Shown here: positions 33,308 to 42,380 of the stretch, piece after piece | How positions within the stretch are numbered: the first letter of the stretch is position 1 | How the letters are laid out: the number at the start of each line of letters is the position of its first letter | DNA from: Xanthomonas melonis | GTDB taxonomy: Bacteria; Pseudomonadota; Gammaproteobacteria; Xanthomonadales; Xanthomonadaceae | Reading direction: 5' to 3' | Assembly: GCF_020783655.1 (NCBI RefSeq) | Contig: NZ_JAJGQH010000011.1 | Coordinates: forward strand, 62,001-126,000 | Length of the DNA stretch: 64,000 nucleotides | Notes under the pieces: model-generated | Told to the model about the DNA's origin: nothing | What the model saw: the letters and a program-made list of their open reading frames with translations, nothing else | Database searches by the model: none | Translations under genes and position numbers: made by a program

Positions 33308-34406
33308 CGTCCGCCTCCCACAGCACGTCGGCATCCGGATCCCAACCGGCGCACAGACGGCCGTTGGCGAAGAACACCAGCTTGTAGATATCGCCGGTGG
33401 CATGACGCGCATGCATGGCCGCATAGTCGGCGCTTTCGAACACCACCTGCATGCCGTCGTCGGCGCGCAGGCGTACATTCCAGAAGTAATACCCTTCGGT
33501 CATGCCGTCGAGCTGCCAGTGCGTCCACCACGGCTGCTGCATGCAGTCGGCCAGCAACGGCTCCACCCCGACGCGCTGCTGTTCGATGTAGCGCCACGTG
33601 CCGTTGCTGCGATATGCCTCGTCCAGGCGCGACAGCTCGCGGAAGATCACCTGGCTGGCACCGCAGCGGCGTGCCCACCCGATGTACTGTGCGATGTCCT
33701 CGGCGCTGCAGATGCCATCGCGCTGCACGATGCAGACCAGCCGCACCGGCAGGCGTTCGGCGATGCGGCGCGCGGTGTGCTCGAAGGTCGCCGCATCGGC
33801 GATGGGCTCGTCCGCTCGAAAGCGCATGATGGCATCGTTGCGCGCCTGCAGCGGATGGTGGCGCGACAACTCGATCCACGAAAGTCCAAAATCGCTCAGC
33901 GCATCGAGCAGGCGCACTCCCTGCGCACGCGCCAGACCGGCACCGTTGCTGTAGAGCACACGCTGCTCGACCTGCGGGCCAGCAGCGGTAGCCGACAAGG
34001 TCTGCAGCAGGGCCTGCAGCCACTGCGCGTCGTCGGTCATCTCCAGGCCGGACAACGAATACGACAACGGCACCGCATGCAGCACCTGCAACGCAGCACG
34101 CAGCTGGTCGAAGTAGGCTGGGCCTGGCCGCAGCATGGACCCAGTCGGACCGCCGCCGTGCTGACGCAGGTTTTCCGAACAGAACCCGCAGCGCGCCGAG
34201 CATGGCCGCACCGACGCATAGGGAGTGAACGTGACCGGCAGCGCGACGCGGTAGCCGCGTTCGCCGATCTGCAACCGATGCCAGCGGCCGCACTCGTCCT
34301 GCAGTGGTACCCGACGCTGCAGGCTGGGCACTGTGGCACGCAACCGCGCCAACAGCGGCGACGTGGACAGCGACGATGCGTCGTCGATGGAGGCGGACAC
34401 GGTCAT
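33300..34406 (-). CDS. Radical SAM protein of unknown function in the NAD-salvage operon
   Basis: 368 aa from ATG 34406. The radical SAM cluster motif is C69-x3-C73-x2-C76 (PCSARCGFC) in the expected N-terminal position, after F-T-P-Y; the partial TIM barrel follows to about residue 250. No second Fe-S (SPASM) cluster is evident; the C-terminal part has WTHWQLDGMTEGYYFWNVRL and a final segment with C near residue 355. Substrate unknown. It starts 16 nt after the nadV stop and overlaps the methyltransferase-nucleotidyltransferase gene by 8 nt, so the three are almost surely co-transcribed. Longer starts (34451, 34439) would overlap nadV. Confidence 0.82.
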   Translation of the reverse strand: MTVSASIDDASSLSTSPLLARLRATVPSLQRRVPLQDECGRWHRLQIGERGYRVALPVTFTPYASVRPCSARCGFCSENLRQHGGGPTGSMLRPGPAYFDQLRAALQVLHAVPLSYSLSGLEMTDDAQWLQALLQTLSATAAGPQVEQRVLYSNGAGLARAQGVRLLDALSDFGLSWIELSRHHPLQARNDAIMRFRADEPIADAATFEHTARRIAERLPVRLVCIVQRDGICSAEDIAQYIGWARRCGASQVIFRELSRLDEAYRSNGTWRYIEQQRVGVEPLLADCMQQPWWTHWQLDGMTEGYYFWNVRLRADDGMQVVFESADYAAMHARHATGDIYKLVFFANGRLCAGWDPDADVLWEADGG

Positions 34407-34422
34407 GCCGGCCTGCTGCCGA

Positions 34423-35826
34423 TCAACGGCGCGCGGCATCGGCGCGCGCACGCACCTGCTCCAGCGTCCATTCCCGCTGCATGACGCCGTTCTCCCACAC
34501 CGTCACCAGGGCATCCTCGCAGCCGCTGCTTGCGGCCGCCTCGTCGAGCAAGGCACTGCGGTAACTGCCGTCGCGTCGATCGCGCAGCAAGGTCAGGCGG
34601 CCGCGCTTGCTCTGCTTGCCCTGGTCGGTGATCGGATCCTTGTAGACATCGATCCACTGCCCGTCCACGCGCACTGCCGAGCACTTGAGCGCGAACTTCT
34701 GCGTGTCGCGATCCACCTTCTGCAGCAACGCACCGCCCATGCCGAAAGCGACGTTGTCGGTGGCGTAACCGGCAGCGGTGATGCGCTCCAGAATCGCGCG
34801 CAGCGATAGCGGGTTGATGCCATCGCCCTGGATCACGCGCACGTGGTTGAGCACCTTGTAGCCCTTGCCGTTGAGCCGGTGGCCGAACGCCTCGTCCAGC
34901 AGCACCAGGCACTGTTCGACCACGTCCACCGGATCGCCCGAATCGGGGCGGACCACCACCGTGGCGCCGGAGGCGATGATCTGCTCGCGCAAGCTGGTGC
35001 CCCAATGCTCGCGGATGGCGCGATAGATGTCGTAGCTGTCAGACACCACCGCCACCACGGAGCCGGGGCGCGCGAACTGGGTCAGCATGTTGCGATACGC
35101 ATCGACCTCGCGCTCGCGGCCCCAGCTGGTGATGGTGCTGTGCTCGGCCGCCGGAATCGAAAAGCCTGCCACCGGTGTGTGGTAATGCGCACGTGCCAGC
35201 AACAGCGCCGACAAGGTATCGGTACCGAGGAAATTGACCAGGTGCGCCGCGCCGCCCAAGGCTGCGGAGCCGAGGCTGGACACGCCGCGCGCACCGAAGT
35301 CGTGCAGCTTGAACGGCAGCTGCCCTTCCGGATCGTCGCTGGTGAGCTCCAGGTAATCGCGCACGGTCTGCTTCACCTGCCAGCTCACCGTGGCCACCGT
35401 CACCGGATACCACACGCGCAGCAGCAGGGTCTCCAGATACGATGGCACCCAGAATGCCCTGGCGTCGGTCGATTCGATCGTCATCAACACGTTATGCGTG
35501 GGCACCACCGTGCCTTCAGGCACCGCGCGGATGCGGATCGGCAACTGCCCGCCCAGGCGATCGACGATGTCGCGCCAACCGGCTTCGTTGAAGGGCTCGC
35601 CGTGCGCGGCCAGCAAGGCCTTCGCATCGTCGATGTCGGCATGCGTCACCGGCCGGTTGATCGCTTCCTTCAGGATCGACTGCAACCCGAAGAACACGGT
35701 CTGGTCGTAGAGGCCGCCACGCGATTCGACGTAGAAGAACGAGGCGTCGGTACCGGGCGGGTATTGCAGCCAGTGGCTGGCCTTGTAGCTGTCGGTATTG
35801 AGCAGCAGGTTATCGAGGTAATGCAT
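34423..35826 (-). CDS. nadV: Nicotinamide phosphoribosyltransferase
   Basis: 467 aa, NAMPT/NadV family: nicotinamide + PRPP to NMN. Signatures: NTDSYKASHWLQYPPGT at the N-terminus, HDFGARGVSS (~residue 175), then SDSYDIYRA, RPDSGDP and QGDGIN for the phosphoribosyl site. ATG 35826 has AAGGAG 8 nt upstream. It follows nadM-Nudix by 122 nt; the two enzymes together turn nicotinamide into NAD+. A dyad-symmetric motif 32 nt upstream is shared with nadM. Downstream come the radical SAM and fusion genes. Confidence 0.95.
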   Translation of the reverse strand: MHYLDNLLLNTDSYKASHWLQYPPGTDASFFYVESRGGLYDQTVFFGLQSILKEAINRPVTHADIDDAKALLAAHGEPFNEAGWRDIVDRLGGQLPIRIRAVPEGTVVPTHNVLMTIESTDARAFWVPSYLETLLLRVWYPVTVATVSWQVKQTVRDYLELTSDDPEGQLPFKLHDFGARGVSSLGSAALGGAAHLVNFLGTDTLSALLLARAHYHTPVAGFSIPAAEHSTITSWGREREVDAYRNMLTQFARPGSVVAVVSDSYDIYRAIREHWGTSLREQIIASGATVVVRPDSGDPVDVVEQCLVLLDEAFGHRLNGKGYKVLNHVRVIQGDGINPLSLRAILERITAAGYATDNVAFGMGGALLQKVDRDTQKFALKCSAVRVDGQWIDVYKDPITDQGKQSKRGRLTLLRDRRDGSYRSALLDEAAASSGCEDALVTVWENGVMQREWTLEQVRARADAARR

Positions 35827-35852
35827 GACGGAAGCTCCTTCGCGTCGAGTGA

Positions 35853-35873
35853 ACCGGCGGTCTGTCCGCCGGT
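35853..35873 (-). promoter_or_regulatory. Dyad-symmetric motif upstream of nadV, shared with nadM
   Basis: A perfect 8-bp inverted repeat (35853-35860 with 35866-35873) around the 5-nt centre TCTGT; the core CGGTCTGTCCG (35858-35868) is identical to that before nadM. The core's near edge is exactly 32 nt from the nadV ATG. It could be an operator or an RNA hairpin in the leader. Confidence 0.6.
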
Positions 35874-35948
35874 GGAAGGTCACACTGCAGGCAAGGGATG
35901 GACGGGCGGCCGTTCTGCATCGGTGGCGACCCGCACGCGCCCTCGCTC

Positions 35949-37004
35949 TCAGCCGCGACCCAGGAAGAATTCGAGAATATGCAGGTGGTCTTCGTACAGG
36001 CGTGGGCCCATCGCCATGACTTCGGCGATCGGAATCCAGCGCGCCTTGTCGGCGTCGTCGCCGCCGCGTACTGCAGGCAACTCGCCGGCGGGGAATTCGA
36101 AGTGGAAGGCATGGGTAATGGTGCGCCCGCGCAGGCTACGCTCGGGGTGATCGAACACCTGACGACCGCGCAGCGAGCCCTTGAGTACCGGCACCGGCAC
36201 CTTGAGCCGGGTTTCCTCGCGCAGCTCGCGCAGACAGCCATCCAGCAGGCCCTCGTCCTGGCCAACGAAGCCGCCCGGCAGTGCCCATAGCCCCTTGCCC
36301 GGCTCGGCACGCCGCCGCACCAGCAGCACGTGCCCCGAATGCACGACCACTGCATCGGTGGTGACGAAGGTCGGTGGATACGGCGCGTCCTTCCACGCCG
36401 CACGGTAGTGCTCGATGAAGCGGTATTCGGCCACCAGCTGCGCGTAGCTGGGCGAATTGCGCCGGAACGCTTCCAGCATGTCGTACACCGGCGTCGGCAC
36501 ATTGCCGCGCAACATCAACAGTCCGCCATGGAAACCGATGTCGCCCGCCTCGAACAGATAACGGCGCAGTTCGGTGGCCGACAAGGTCGCGGTGTGCTGC
36601 ACGTCTTCCAGTGGCCACTGCGGAAACTCGCGCAGGTAATAGCTGCTGGCATCCTTGTCCATGCCGATCAGGCCGATGCGCGCGTCGGTTGCGCCCCCGT
36701 CGGCCTGTATCGCCTCGGCGACCTGGCGCTGCACCTCGGCGATCCACAGGCTTTCGTTGTAGAGGTGATCGCGCAGCGGGCGCAGGATCAGTCGCTGACG
36801 TTGCTCGGGCAACGCGGACTCGATCATCACCGCGCGCTCTGCGACGGTCCAGGGATTGCGGATGGTACGCGGCGTGTCGGCGGAGCCGATCAGCACGATG
36901 AGTTTGTTGGCCAGACCCAGCGCGTGTTGGGCAACGGCGGCGTGGCCGTTATGAAAGGGCTCGAAACGCCCGATGAACACGAGATAGTCGTACGGTACTG
37001 CCAT
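35949..37004 (-). CDS. nadM: Bifunctional NMN adenylyltransferase / Nudix hydrolase
   Basis: 351 aa. The N-terminal NadM-type nucleotidyltransferase (~1-185) has [10 protein letters not shown] (HxGH ATP-binding variant) and N-P-W-T-V-A-E-R. The C-terminal Nudix domain (~195-345) has [18 protein letters not shown] then REET. Two-domain homologues, such as Synechocystis slr0787, make NAD from NMN and hydrolyse ADP-ribose. ATG 37004 has GAGGG at good spacing. It is the first gene of the salvage cluster, divergent from the EEP phosphohydrolase gene, and carries the shared dyad motif in its leader. Confidence 0.94.
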   Translation of the reverse strand: MAVPYDYLVFIGRFEPFHNGHAAVAQHALGLANKLIVLIGSADTPRTIRNPWTVAERAVMIESALPEQRQRLILRPLRDHLYNESLWIAEVQRQVAEAIQADGGATDARIGLIGMDKDASSYYLREFPQWPLEDVQHTATLSATELRRYLFEAGDIGFHGGLLMLRGNVPTPVYDMLEAFRRNSPSYAQLVAEYRFIEHYRAAWKDAPYPPTFVTTDAVVVHSGHVLLVRRRAEPGKGLWALPGGFVGQDEGLLDGCLRELREETRLKVPVPVLKGSLRGRQVFDHPERSLRGRTITHAFHFEFPAGELPAVRGGDDADKARWIPIAEVMAMGPRLYEDHLHILEFFLGRG

Positions 37005-37030
37005 GAGAATCCCTCACGGTTGATTGGTTC

Positions 37031-37051
37031 GCCAACGGTCTGTCCGAAGGC
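37031..37051 (-). promoter_or_regulatory. Dyad-symmetric motif upstream of nadM, shared with nadV
   Basis: The core CGGTCTGTCCG (37036-37046) is identical to the nadV copy. The arms are imperfectly symmetric (GCC-N2-CGG / CCG-N2-GGC) around TCTGT. Its near edge is 32 nt from the nadM ATG, the same as at nadV. Candidate operator of a NAD-salvage regulator; the regulator itself is not in the window. Confidence 0.6.
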
Positions 37052-37164
37052 TTGATGCGCATGCTACGCCGATGCACAGCGACGTCAAGCCGGCGCGCAG
37101 TCGTCAACATCCCGGTCATCCGCACGCCTTAGACTGGCGCGCAGGCCACCTGTGTGCTGCCCAC

Positions 37165-38031
37165 ATGTCTCGTCTATCGCTCCGTGTCGTCATGCACTTC
37201 CTGTGCGCTGCCGTCGTCGCGCTATGCATCGCACTGCCGACATCGGCAGCACCTGCTCCAGCACCGCTGCGGGCGATGTCGTTCAATGTCCGCGTACCGG
37301 TCGACACCGACGGCGACAAGCGTTGGACGGCACGCCGCGACGCGATGGTCGCACTGATCAGACAGACCCACCCCGATGTGATCGGCACACAGGAATTGGT
37401 GCGCGAACAGGCGAACTATCTCGCATCGCAGTTGCCCGACTATCGCTGGTTCGGCAGAGGGCGTCGCGCCGACGGCAGCGACGAACACATGGGGGTGTTC
37501 TATGACACCCGCGCGCTATCGGTGGTCGAATCGGGCGACTTCTGGCTGTCGGAAACGCCCGAGGTGCCGGGCAGCAGCAGTTGGGAGACGGACCTGCCAC
37601 GCATGGTGACCTGGGCGCTGTTCGAGCGTCGGCGCGACAAACGCCGCTTCTACCTGTTGAACACGCACCTGCCGCACCGCGATCAGGACGAGCCAGCACG
37701 CGAACAGGGCGCACGACTGATCCTGTCGCGCATCGCACGGTTGCCTGCGGACATTCCGGTGGTGCTGACCGGCGACTTCAACAGCGATCCGGCCCATGGC
37801 ACCTACGCATTGCTCACGGCGGTGCTGGACGATGCGCGCGTCAAGGCGCCCAGGCGCAACGGTCCGGACAATACCTTCCAGGACTTCAGCACCGCGCCCA
37901 CTCGCCGTATCGACTGGATCCTGTCTCGCGGGCTGACACCCACGCAGTTCAGCACCCTGGATTCCCGGCCCGGCGGCGTACTGCCGTCCGATCATTACCC
38001 GGTGCTGGCCGAATTCGTCTGGCCTCGCTGA
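37165..38031 (+). CDS. Secreted endonuclease/exonuclease/phosphatase-family protein
   Basis: 288 aa (279 if started at ATG 37192), with a signal peptide (FLCAAVVALCIALPTSAAPA). EEP fold motifs: MSFNVR, IGTQE (metal Glu), NTHLPH, GDFNSD, RRIDWIL and the terminal SDHYPV with the catalytic Asp-His. The metal-dependent phosphohydrolase family includes sphingomyelinase-, inositol-phosphatase- and nuclease-like members; the substrate cannot be assigned. The signal peptide implies periplasmic or T2SS-exported location. It is divergent from nadM and convergent with the LysR gene. Confidence 0.88.
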   Translation: MSRLSLRVVMHFLCAAVVALCIALPTSAAPAPAPLRAMSFNVRVPVDTDGDKRWTARRDAMVALIRQTHPDVIGTQELVREQANYLASQLPDYRWFGRGRRADGSDEHMGVFYDTRALSVVESGDFWLSETPEVPGSSSWETDLPRMVTWALFERRRDKRRFYLLNTHLPHRDQDEPAREQGARLILSRIARLPADIPVVLTGDFNSDPAHGTYALLTAVLDDARVKAPRRNGPDNTFQDFSTAPTRRIDWILSRGLTPTQFSTLDSRPGGVLPSDHYPVLAEFVWPR

Positions 38032-38070
38032 GCGGCGGCGCATGGCCACGACGCCGTGCCGGGCCTGCCA

Positions 38071-38973
38071 TCACACCGCCGGGAGATCCGCCCCGACCGC
38101 GCTGGCCTGCAACCAGTCCAGCAATGACTGCAGGGTCGGAGAGCAGTCGCGCCAGACGATGGACAAGCTGCGGCTGGCCCAGGCTTCGTCCAGCGGAATC
38201 GCCACCAGCGCCTGCCCGACACTGGAACGCACCAACGCGACCTGCGGCACGATCGCCGCGCCCACGCCACGGGCCAGCATGCGGCAAAGCGTCTCGATGC
38301 CGGGCACACGCGCACGCACCCGCAACTGCACACCGGCCCTGGCCAGATGCGTGCGCAAGTGGCGTTGCAAGGCGTTGTCGGCCGACAGCGCCAACAGCTG
38401 CAGATCGGCGATATCGGCCAGACGCACGCTGTCCGCAGCGGCCAGCGGATGCCCGGCCGACACCGCCACGACCAGGCGATCGGCGCGGAACGGGCGTCGC
38501 TGCAGGCCGGTGAAATCGGCATGTCCGGCCACCATGGCCAGATCCGCACGCTCGTCGCGCACCGCATCCGCCGCCTCTTCGCTGCCCTGCTCGGCCAGGG
38601 TGAGATCCACCCGTGGATGGGCGACCAGGAAATCGGCCAGACATTCGGGCAAGCCTTCCGACAACGCGGCGGTATTGGCGGCCAGGCGCAAGGTGACCTG
38701 CCCGCCCGGCCCGTAGTCGCCCAGTTCGCTGCGCATCGCCTGCTCTTGCCGCGCCAGCACCCGCGCGTGCCGCAGCAGCACCTGGCCGGCAGCGGTCAGC
38801 GTCACGCCCCGCCGACCGCGCTCGAACAGGGCCGCCCCGACCTGCAGCTCAAGCGCGCGAATGCGCGCGCTGACCGCCGCCAGCGACAGTGACGCCCGAT
38901 CGGCGCCAGCGGTGATGCTGCCGGCCTCGGCCACCGCCACGAAGATCCGCAGATCGACCAGCTCCACCTGCAT
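38071..38973 (-). CDS. LysR-family transcriptional regulator
   Basis: 300 aa. N-terminal winged helix (residues ~3-62; LRIFVAVAEAGSITAGADRASLSLAAVSARIRALE in outline, then LFERGRRGVTLT), followed by a two-lobed co-inducer domain. LysR regulators usually control the divergent neighbour, here the TauE/SafE permease whose start is 89 bp away. The ligand is unknown. Confidence 0.92.
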   Translation of the reverse strand: MQVELVDLRIFVAVAEAGSITAGADRASLSLAAVSARIRALELQVGAALFERGRRGVTLTAAGQVLLRHARVLARQEQAMRSELGDYGPGGQVTLRLAANTAALSEGLPECLADFLVAHPRVDLTLAEQGSEEAADAVRDERADLAMVAGHADFTGLQRRPFRADRLVVAVSAGHPLAAADSVRLADIADLQLLALSADNALQRHLRTHLARAGVQLRVRARVPGIETLCRMLARGVGAAIVPQVALVRSSVGQALVAIPLDEAWASRSLSIVWRDCSPTLQSLLDWLQASAVGADLPAV

Positions 38974-39062
38974 GTTTATCCCTCAGCCTTCGGCCTGGCC
39001 GAAGTCTGCCTCAAACAAACACAGCTTGTCCGGAAGCCGGTGGCCGCCGGATCCTGGCCGGC

Positions 39063-39806
39063 ATGCATGCACACATGTCTCAGTGGATCCTGGTCGCCGC
39101 GGTGTTTCTGCTGGCCGGCGCGGTCAAGGGCGTTGCCGGAATGGGGCTGCCGACGGTCGCCATGGGCCTGCTCGGGCTCTGGCTGCCGCCGACCCAGGCC
39201 GCCGCGCTGCTGGTGTTGCCTTCGCTGGTGACGAATCTGCAGCAGGCCTGGGGGCCCGCACCCGGCGCCCTGCTGCGGCGGCTCTGGCCGCTGCTGACCA
39301 TGATCGTGGTCGGCACCTGGCTCAGCGTGGACGTGATGATCGGCGGCGACCCCAGGCACCTGCGCGCCGGCCTGGGCATCTTGCTGGTGCTGTACGCCTT
39401 TCTGGGACTCGCGCGCTGGCAGTGGACGCTGCCCGCGCGCCACGAGCGCTGGGCCGGACCGCTGGCGGGACTGGCCAGCGGCCTGCTCAGCGGCGCGACC
39501 GGCGTGCTGGTACTGCCGGCGCTGCCGTACCTGTCCTCGCTCGCGTTGCCGCGCGACATCCTGATCCGCGCACTGGCGTGTTGCTTCGGAACCGCCACGC
39601 TGGCGCTGGCGATCGCACTGGTCTGGCGCGGCGGTGCGCCGTTGTCGGCCGGCCTGCCGTCGCTGCTGGCGCTGCTCCCGACCGCGCTGGGGCTGTGGGC
39701 AGGCACCCGGGTGCGTCGCCGCATCTCTGCCGAGACGTTCCGGCGGGTATTCTTCGGCACCTTGCTGGCGCTTGGCCTGCAGGCCTGCTGGCAGGCGCTG
39801 GGGTGA
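39063..39806 (+). CDS. TauE/SafE (TSUP) family membrane transporter
   Basis: 247 aa with about seven to eight hydrophobic segments. The TSUP hallmark G-x-x-G-M-G-x-P appears near residues 20-32 (GAVKGVAGMGLPTVAMG) and again as GLLSGATGVLVLPALPY near 145. The family exports sulfite, sulfoacetate or other organosulfonates; the direction and substrate here are unknown. ATG 39078 (MSQWILVAA) is an alternative start. It is divergent from a LysR regulator. Confidence 0.88.
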   Translation: MHAHMSQWILVAAVFLLAGAVKGVAGMGLPTVAMGLLGLWLPPTQAAALLVLPSLVTNLQQAWGPAPGALLRRLWPLLTMIVVGTWLSVDVMIGGDPRHLRAGLGILLVLYAFLGLARWQWTLPARHERWAGPLAGLASGLLSGATGVLVLPALPYLSSLALPRDILIRALACCFGTATLALAIALVWRGGAPLSAGLPSLLALLPTALGLWAGTRVRRRISAETFRRVFFGTLLALGLQACWQALG

Positions 39807-39891
39807 GGGTCCGACCGCAGCGATGCCCGGCACAGGCATCGCCAGCCGGCGCTTGCCCGATCGGGCCCCGGCGCACGCTCCTGGCCCTACG

Positions 39892-39918
39892 AAAAACGCC
39901 ACCGGCAAGCGGTGGCGT
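39892..39918 (-). terminator. Intrinsic terminator after prc
   Basis: A 9-bp stem ACGCCACCG with its complement (loop of 5), followed on the minus strand by a T-run (39892-39896). It is 24 nt beyond the prc stop. Confidence 0.85.
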
Positions 39919-39941
39919 CGACGTCGAGCGCAGCGCGGGGA

Positions 39942-42125
39942 TCAGTCCGCCCAGCTTCCCGGCGCAGTGGACTGCGGCAGCACCTGCGCCGACAACGGCC
40001 GGTCCTGCGACAGCAGCCCCAGCGCATCGGCCAGGATCGCCGCCGATTCGTGCAACAGTGGATCGGGGCGCTTCTCGGCAGCCTTCTCGCGTGCGGTGTC
40101 CTTGACGATGTCGCGCTCGTTGCCGGTCAGCCCGTCGTCGGCGTCATCGGCCAGCGGATCCAGCGGCAGCCCCAATTGCTTGCGGATCTGCTGACGGTCC
40201 TTGCGCTGCTGATCCTGCTTCTTGCGCTCGGCCACGCGCTCGGCCTCGTTCAACGAAATGTACTTCTTGGCCTTCTCGTCACGGAACTGTTTGACGTCCT
40301 CCTCCCACCACTGGAACTCCTTGTCGTTGGCAATGCGCGTGGAGTGCAGCATCTGCAGCTTGGGCAGCAAGGGGGCGAAATTGCCATATTGGGTATGCGG
40401 CACGGCAGCGATGCGCGTCCACGGCAAGGCATTGTCGTAGGTGCTTTCGCCGAACTCGGTGGCATCCACGCTGGCCGGGAACGCGATGTCGGGCACCACG
40501 CCCTTGTGCTGGGTACTGGAACCGCTGATCCGGAAGAACTGCGCAATCGTCAGCTTGACCTGCCCATAGCGCTGACCTTCGGCGGCCGGCCAACGGTCCA
40601 GATCGACGATGTTCTGTACGGTGCCCTTGCCGAAGCTGGTTTCACCGATCACCAGGCCACGACCGTAATCCTGGATGGCGCCGGCGAAGATCTCCGACGC
40701 CGAGGCCGAGCCACGATTGATCAACACGCCCAATGGGCCATCCCAGGCGACCTTGGGATTGCTGTCGCCGTTGACGGTGACACGGCCGCCGGATTCGCGC
40801 ACCTGCACCACCGGACCCTGCTCGATGAACAGGCCGGTCAGCTCGATGGCTTCGTCCAGCGAGCCGCCACCGTTGTTGCGCAGGTCCAGCACCACGCCGT
40901 CGACCTTGTCGGTCTTGAAGCCGGCCAGCAGCTTGGCGACATCGCGCGTTGCCGAGGCGTAATCGGCCGCGTTGCGGCGACGCCCCTCGAAATCCTGGTA
41001 GAAGCCCGGCAACTTGATGATGCCGATGCGGCGTTCCGGCTCGCTGCCCTTGGCAGGCAAGGTGATGGTTTCGCCCTTGGCAGCCTGTTCGGCCAGGCGG
41101 ACCTTCTGCCGGGTCAAGGTCAGGGTGCGGTGCGCGCCATCGATGCCCAGCTCGGCCGGAATGTATTCCAGGCGCACCTGGGTGTCCTTGCTGCCCTTGA
41201 TCTTCTCGACCACGTCATCGATGCGCCAACCGATGACGTCTTCGATCACGCCATTCTTGCCCTGCCCCACGCCCACGATGCGGTCGCCGGGCTTGAGCGT
41301 CCCGTTCACGGCAGCCGGACCGCCCGGTATCACCTCGCGGATCACCACCATGTCTTCCTGCTTCTGCAGCTGCGCGCCGATTCCTTCCAGCGACAGCGAC
41401 ATCTGCTGGTTGAACCGTTCGGCGGTACGCGGGGTGAAGTAATCGGTGTGCGGGTCCACCGCATTGGTATAGGCGTTGACGAAGAACTGGAACACGTCCT
41501 CGCCCTTGAGCTCGTTGACCGAGTCGGCGAGCGTGGCGTACCGCTTGTCCAGGGTCTTGCGAATGTCTTCCGGCTTCTTGCCAGCCAGCTTCAGACGCAG
41601 CCAGTCGTTCATCACCGACTGCCGCCACAGCACATCGAGCTGCTTGTCGTCTGCCGCCCACGGCACGTCCTTGCGGTCGTACTCGAACTTGTCGCTGCCG
41701 GTGAAATCGAAATCCTGCTTGAGCAGGTCGCGCGCGTACTTGACGCGCTGGTCGACGCGCTTCTTGTACACCGAGAACACCTGGAACGCCGGTTCCAGCT
41801 TGCCGCCCCGCAAGGCATCGCTCACGCCGGCCTTCAGCGGTGCGAAACTGTCGACATCGGCCTGGGTGAAAAACTGCTTGCCGCCATCGAGCGTTTCCAG
41901 ATACCGCTTGAACACGTCCTGGGCCATCGCCTCGTCCAGCGTACGCGGACGGTAGGCGTAACGGCTGTCCGACAGCAGCCCGTAGACGAGTTTGGTCGCG
42001 GTCGCCTGCTCGGGCGTGGCAGCCGCGGGCAACGCGGTATCGGCACGGGCGAGCAACGCCATCGGAGTGGTCAACACCAGCGCCAGCAGGCCGGCCTTCA
42101 TGGACGCAGAAACGTTGTAGGTCAT
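39942..42125 (-). CDS. prc: Tail-specific (C-terminal processing) protease Prc/Tsp
   Basis: 727 aa periplasmic serine protease with a signal peptide (AGLLALVLTTPMALLARA). Order: N-terminal helical domain, PDZ (~245-330; GIGAQLQ, PGGPA, GDRIVGVGQ), S41 protease domain with V-L-D-L-R-N-N-G-G-G and catalytic Ser in GSASASEIF, and Lys in GETSFGKGTVQ. A long C-terminal helical domain follows (DUF3340-like), rich in K, R and E. Prc trims C-termini of periplasmic proteins and, with lipoprotein NlpI, turns over wall hydrolases. It has its own terminator; lipA lies upstream on the same strand. Confidence 0.95.
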   Translation of the reverse strand: MTYNVSASMKAGLLALVLTTPMALLARADTALPAAATPEQATATKLVYGLLSDSRYAYRPRTLDEAMAQDVFKRYLETLDGGKQFFTQADVDSFAPLKAGVSDALRGGKLEPAFQVFSVYKKRVDQRVKYARDLLKQDFDFTGSDKFEYDRKDVPWAADDKQLDVLWRQSVMNDWLRLKLAGKKPEDIRKTLDKRYATLADSVNELKGEDVFQFFVNAYTNAVDPHTDYFTPRTAERFNQQMSLSLEGIGAQLQKQEDMVVIREVIPGGPAAVNGTLKPGDRIVGVGQGKNGVIEDVIGWRIDDVVEKIKGSKDTQVRLEYIPAELGIDGAHRTLTLTRQKVRLAEQAAKGETITLPAKGSEPERRIGIIKLPGFYQDFEGRRRNAADYASATRDVAKLLAGFKTDKVDGVVLDLRNNGGGSLDEAIELTGLFIEQGPVVQVRESGGRVTVNGDSNPKVAWDGPLGVLINRGSASASEIFAGAIQDYGRGLVIGETSFGKGTVQNIVDLDRWPAAEGQRYGQVKLTIAQFFRISGSSTQHKGVVPDIAFPASVDATEFGESTYDNALPWTRIAAVPHTQYGNFAPLLPKLQMLHSTRIANDKEFQWWEEDVKQFRDEKAKKYISLNEAERVAERKKQDQQRKDRQQIRKQLGLPLDPLADDADDGLTGNERDIVKDTAREKAAEKRPDPLLHESAAILADALGLLSQDRPLSAQVLPQSTAPGSWAD

Positions 42126-42297
42126 CGAATGGCTCTCGGCGCAAGGCCGACGAAAAGGCGGTGAACGGATCGGACAGCATGACAGTGCCGAAAGTTGCTG
42201 GCGTTGTCATCCACTGGCTGAATCAGCCTAGCGCCGGGCCTGTAGCGGATTGTGAACGCGGCCGTACCCTGGGCAACGGAAGCCGCCGGCAGATACG

Positions 42298-42326
42298 ACA
42301 CGGCCCCGCGCTGGGCGGGGCCGTGT
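42298..42326 (-). terminator. Hairpin after lipA
   Basis: A perfect 12-bp stem (42298-42309 with 42315-42326), 5-nt loop, 54 nt past the lipA stop. No clear T-run follows on the minus strand, so termination efficiency is uncertain. Confidence 0.6.
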
Positions 42327-42380
42327 TCCGATCCATTAGCTGACGCACAGACCGCTTTGCGTACGCGCGGGCTCGATGTC

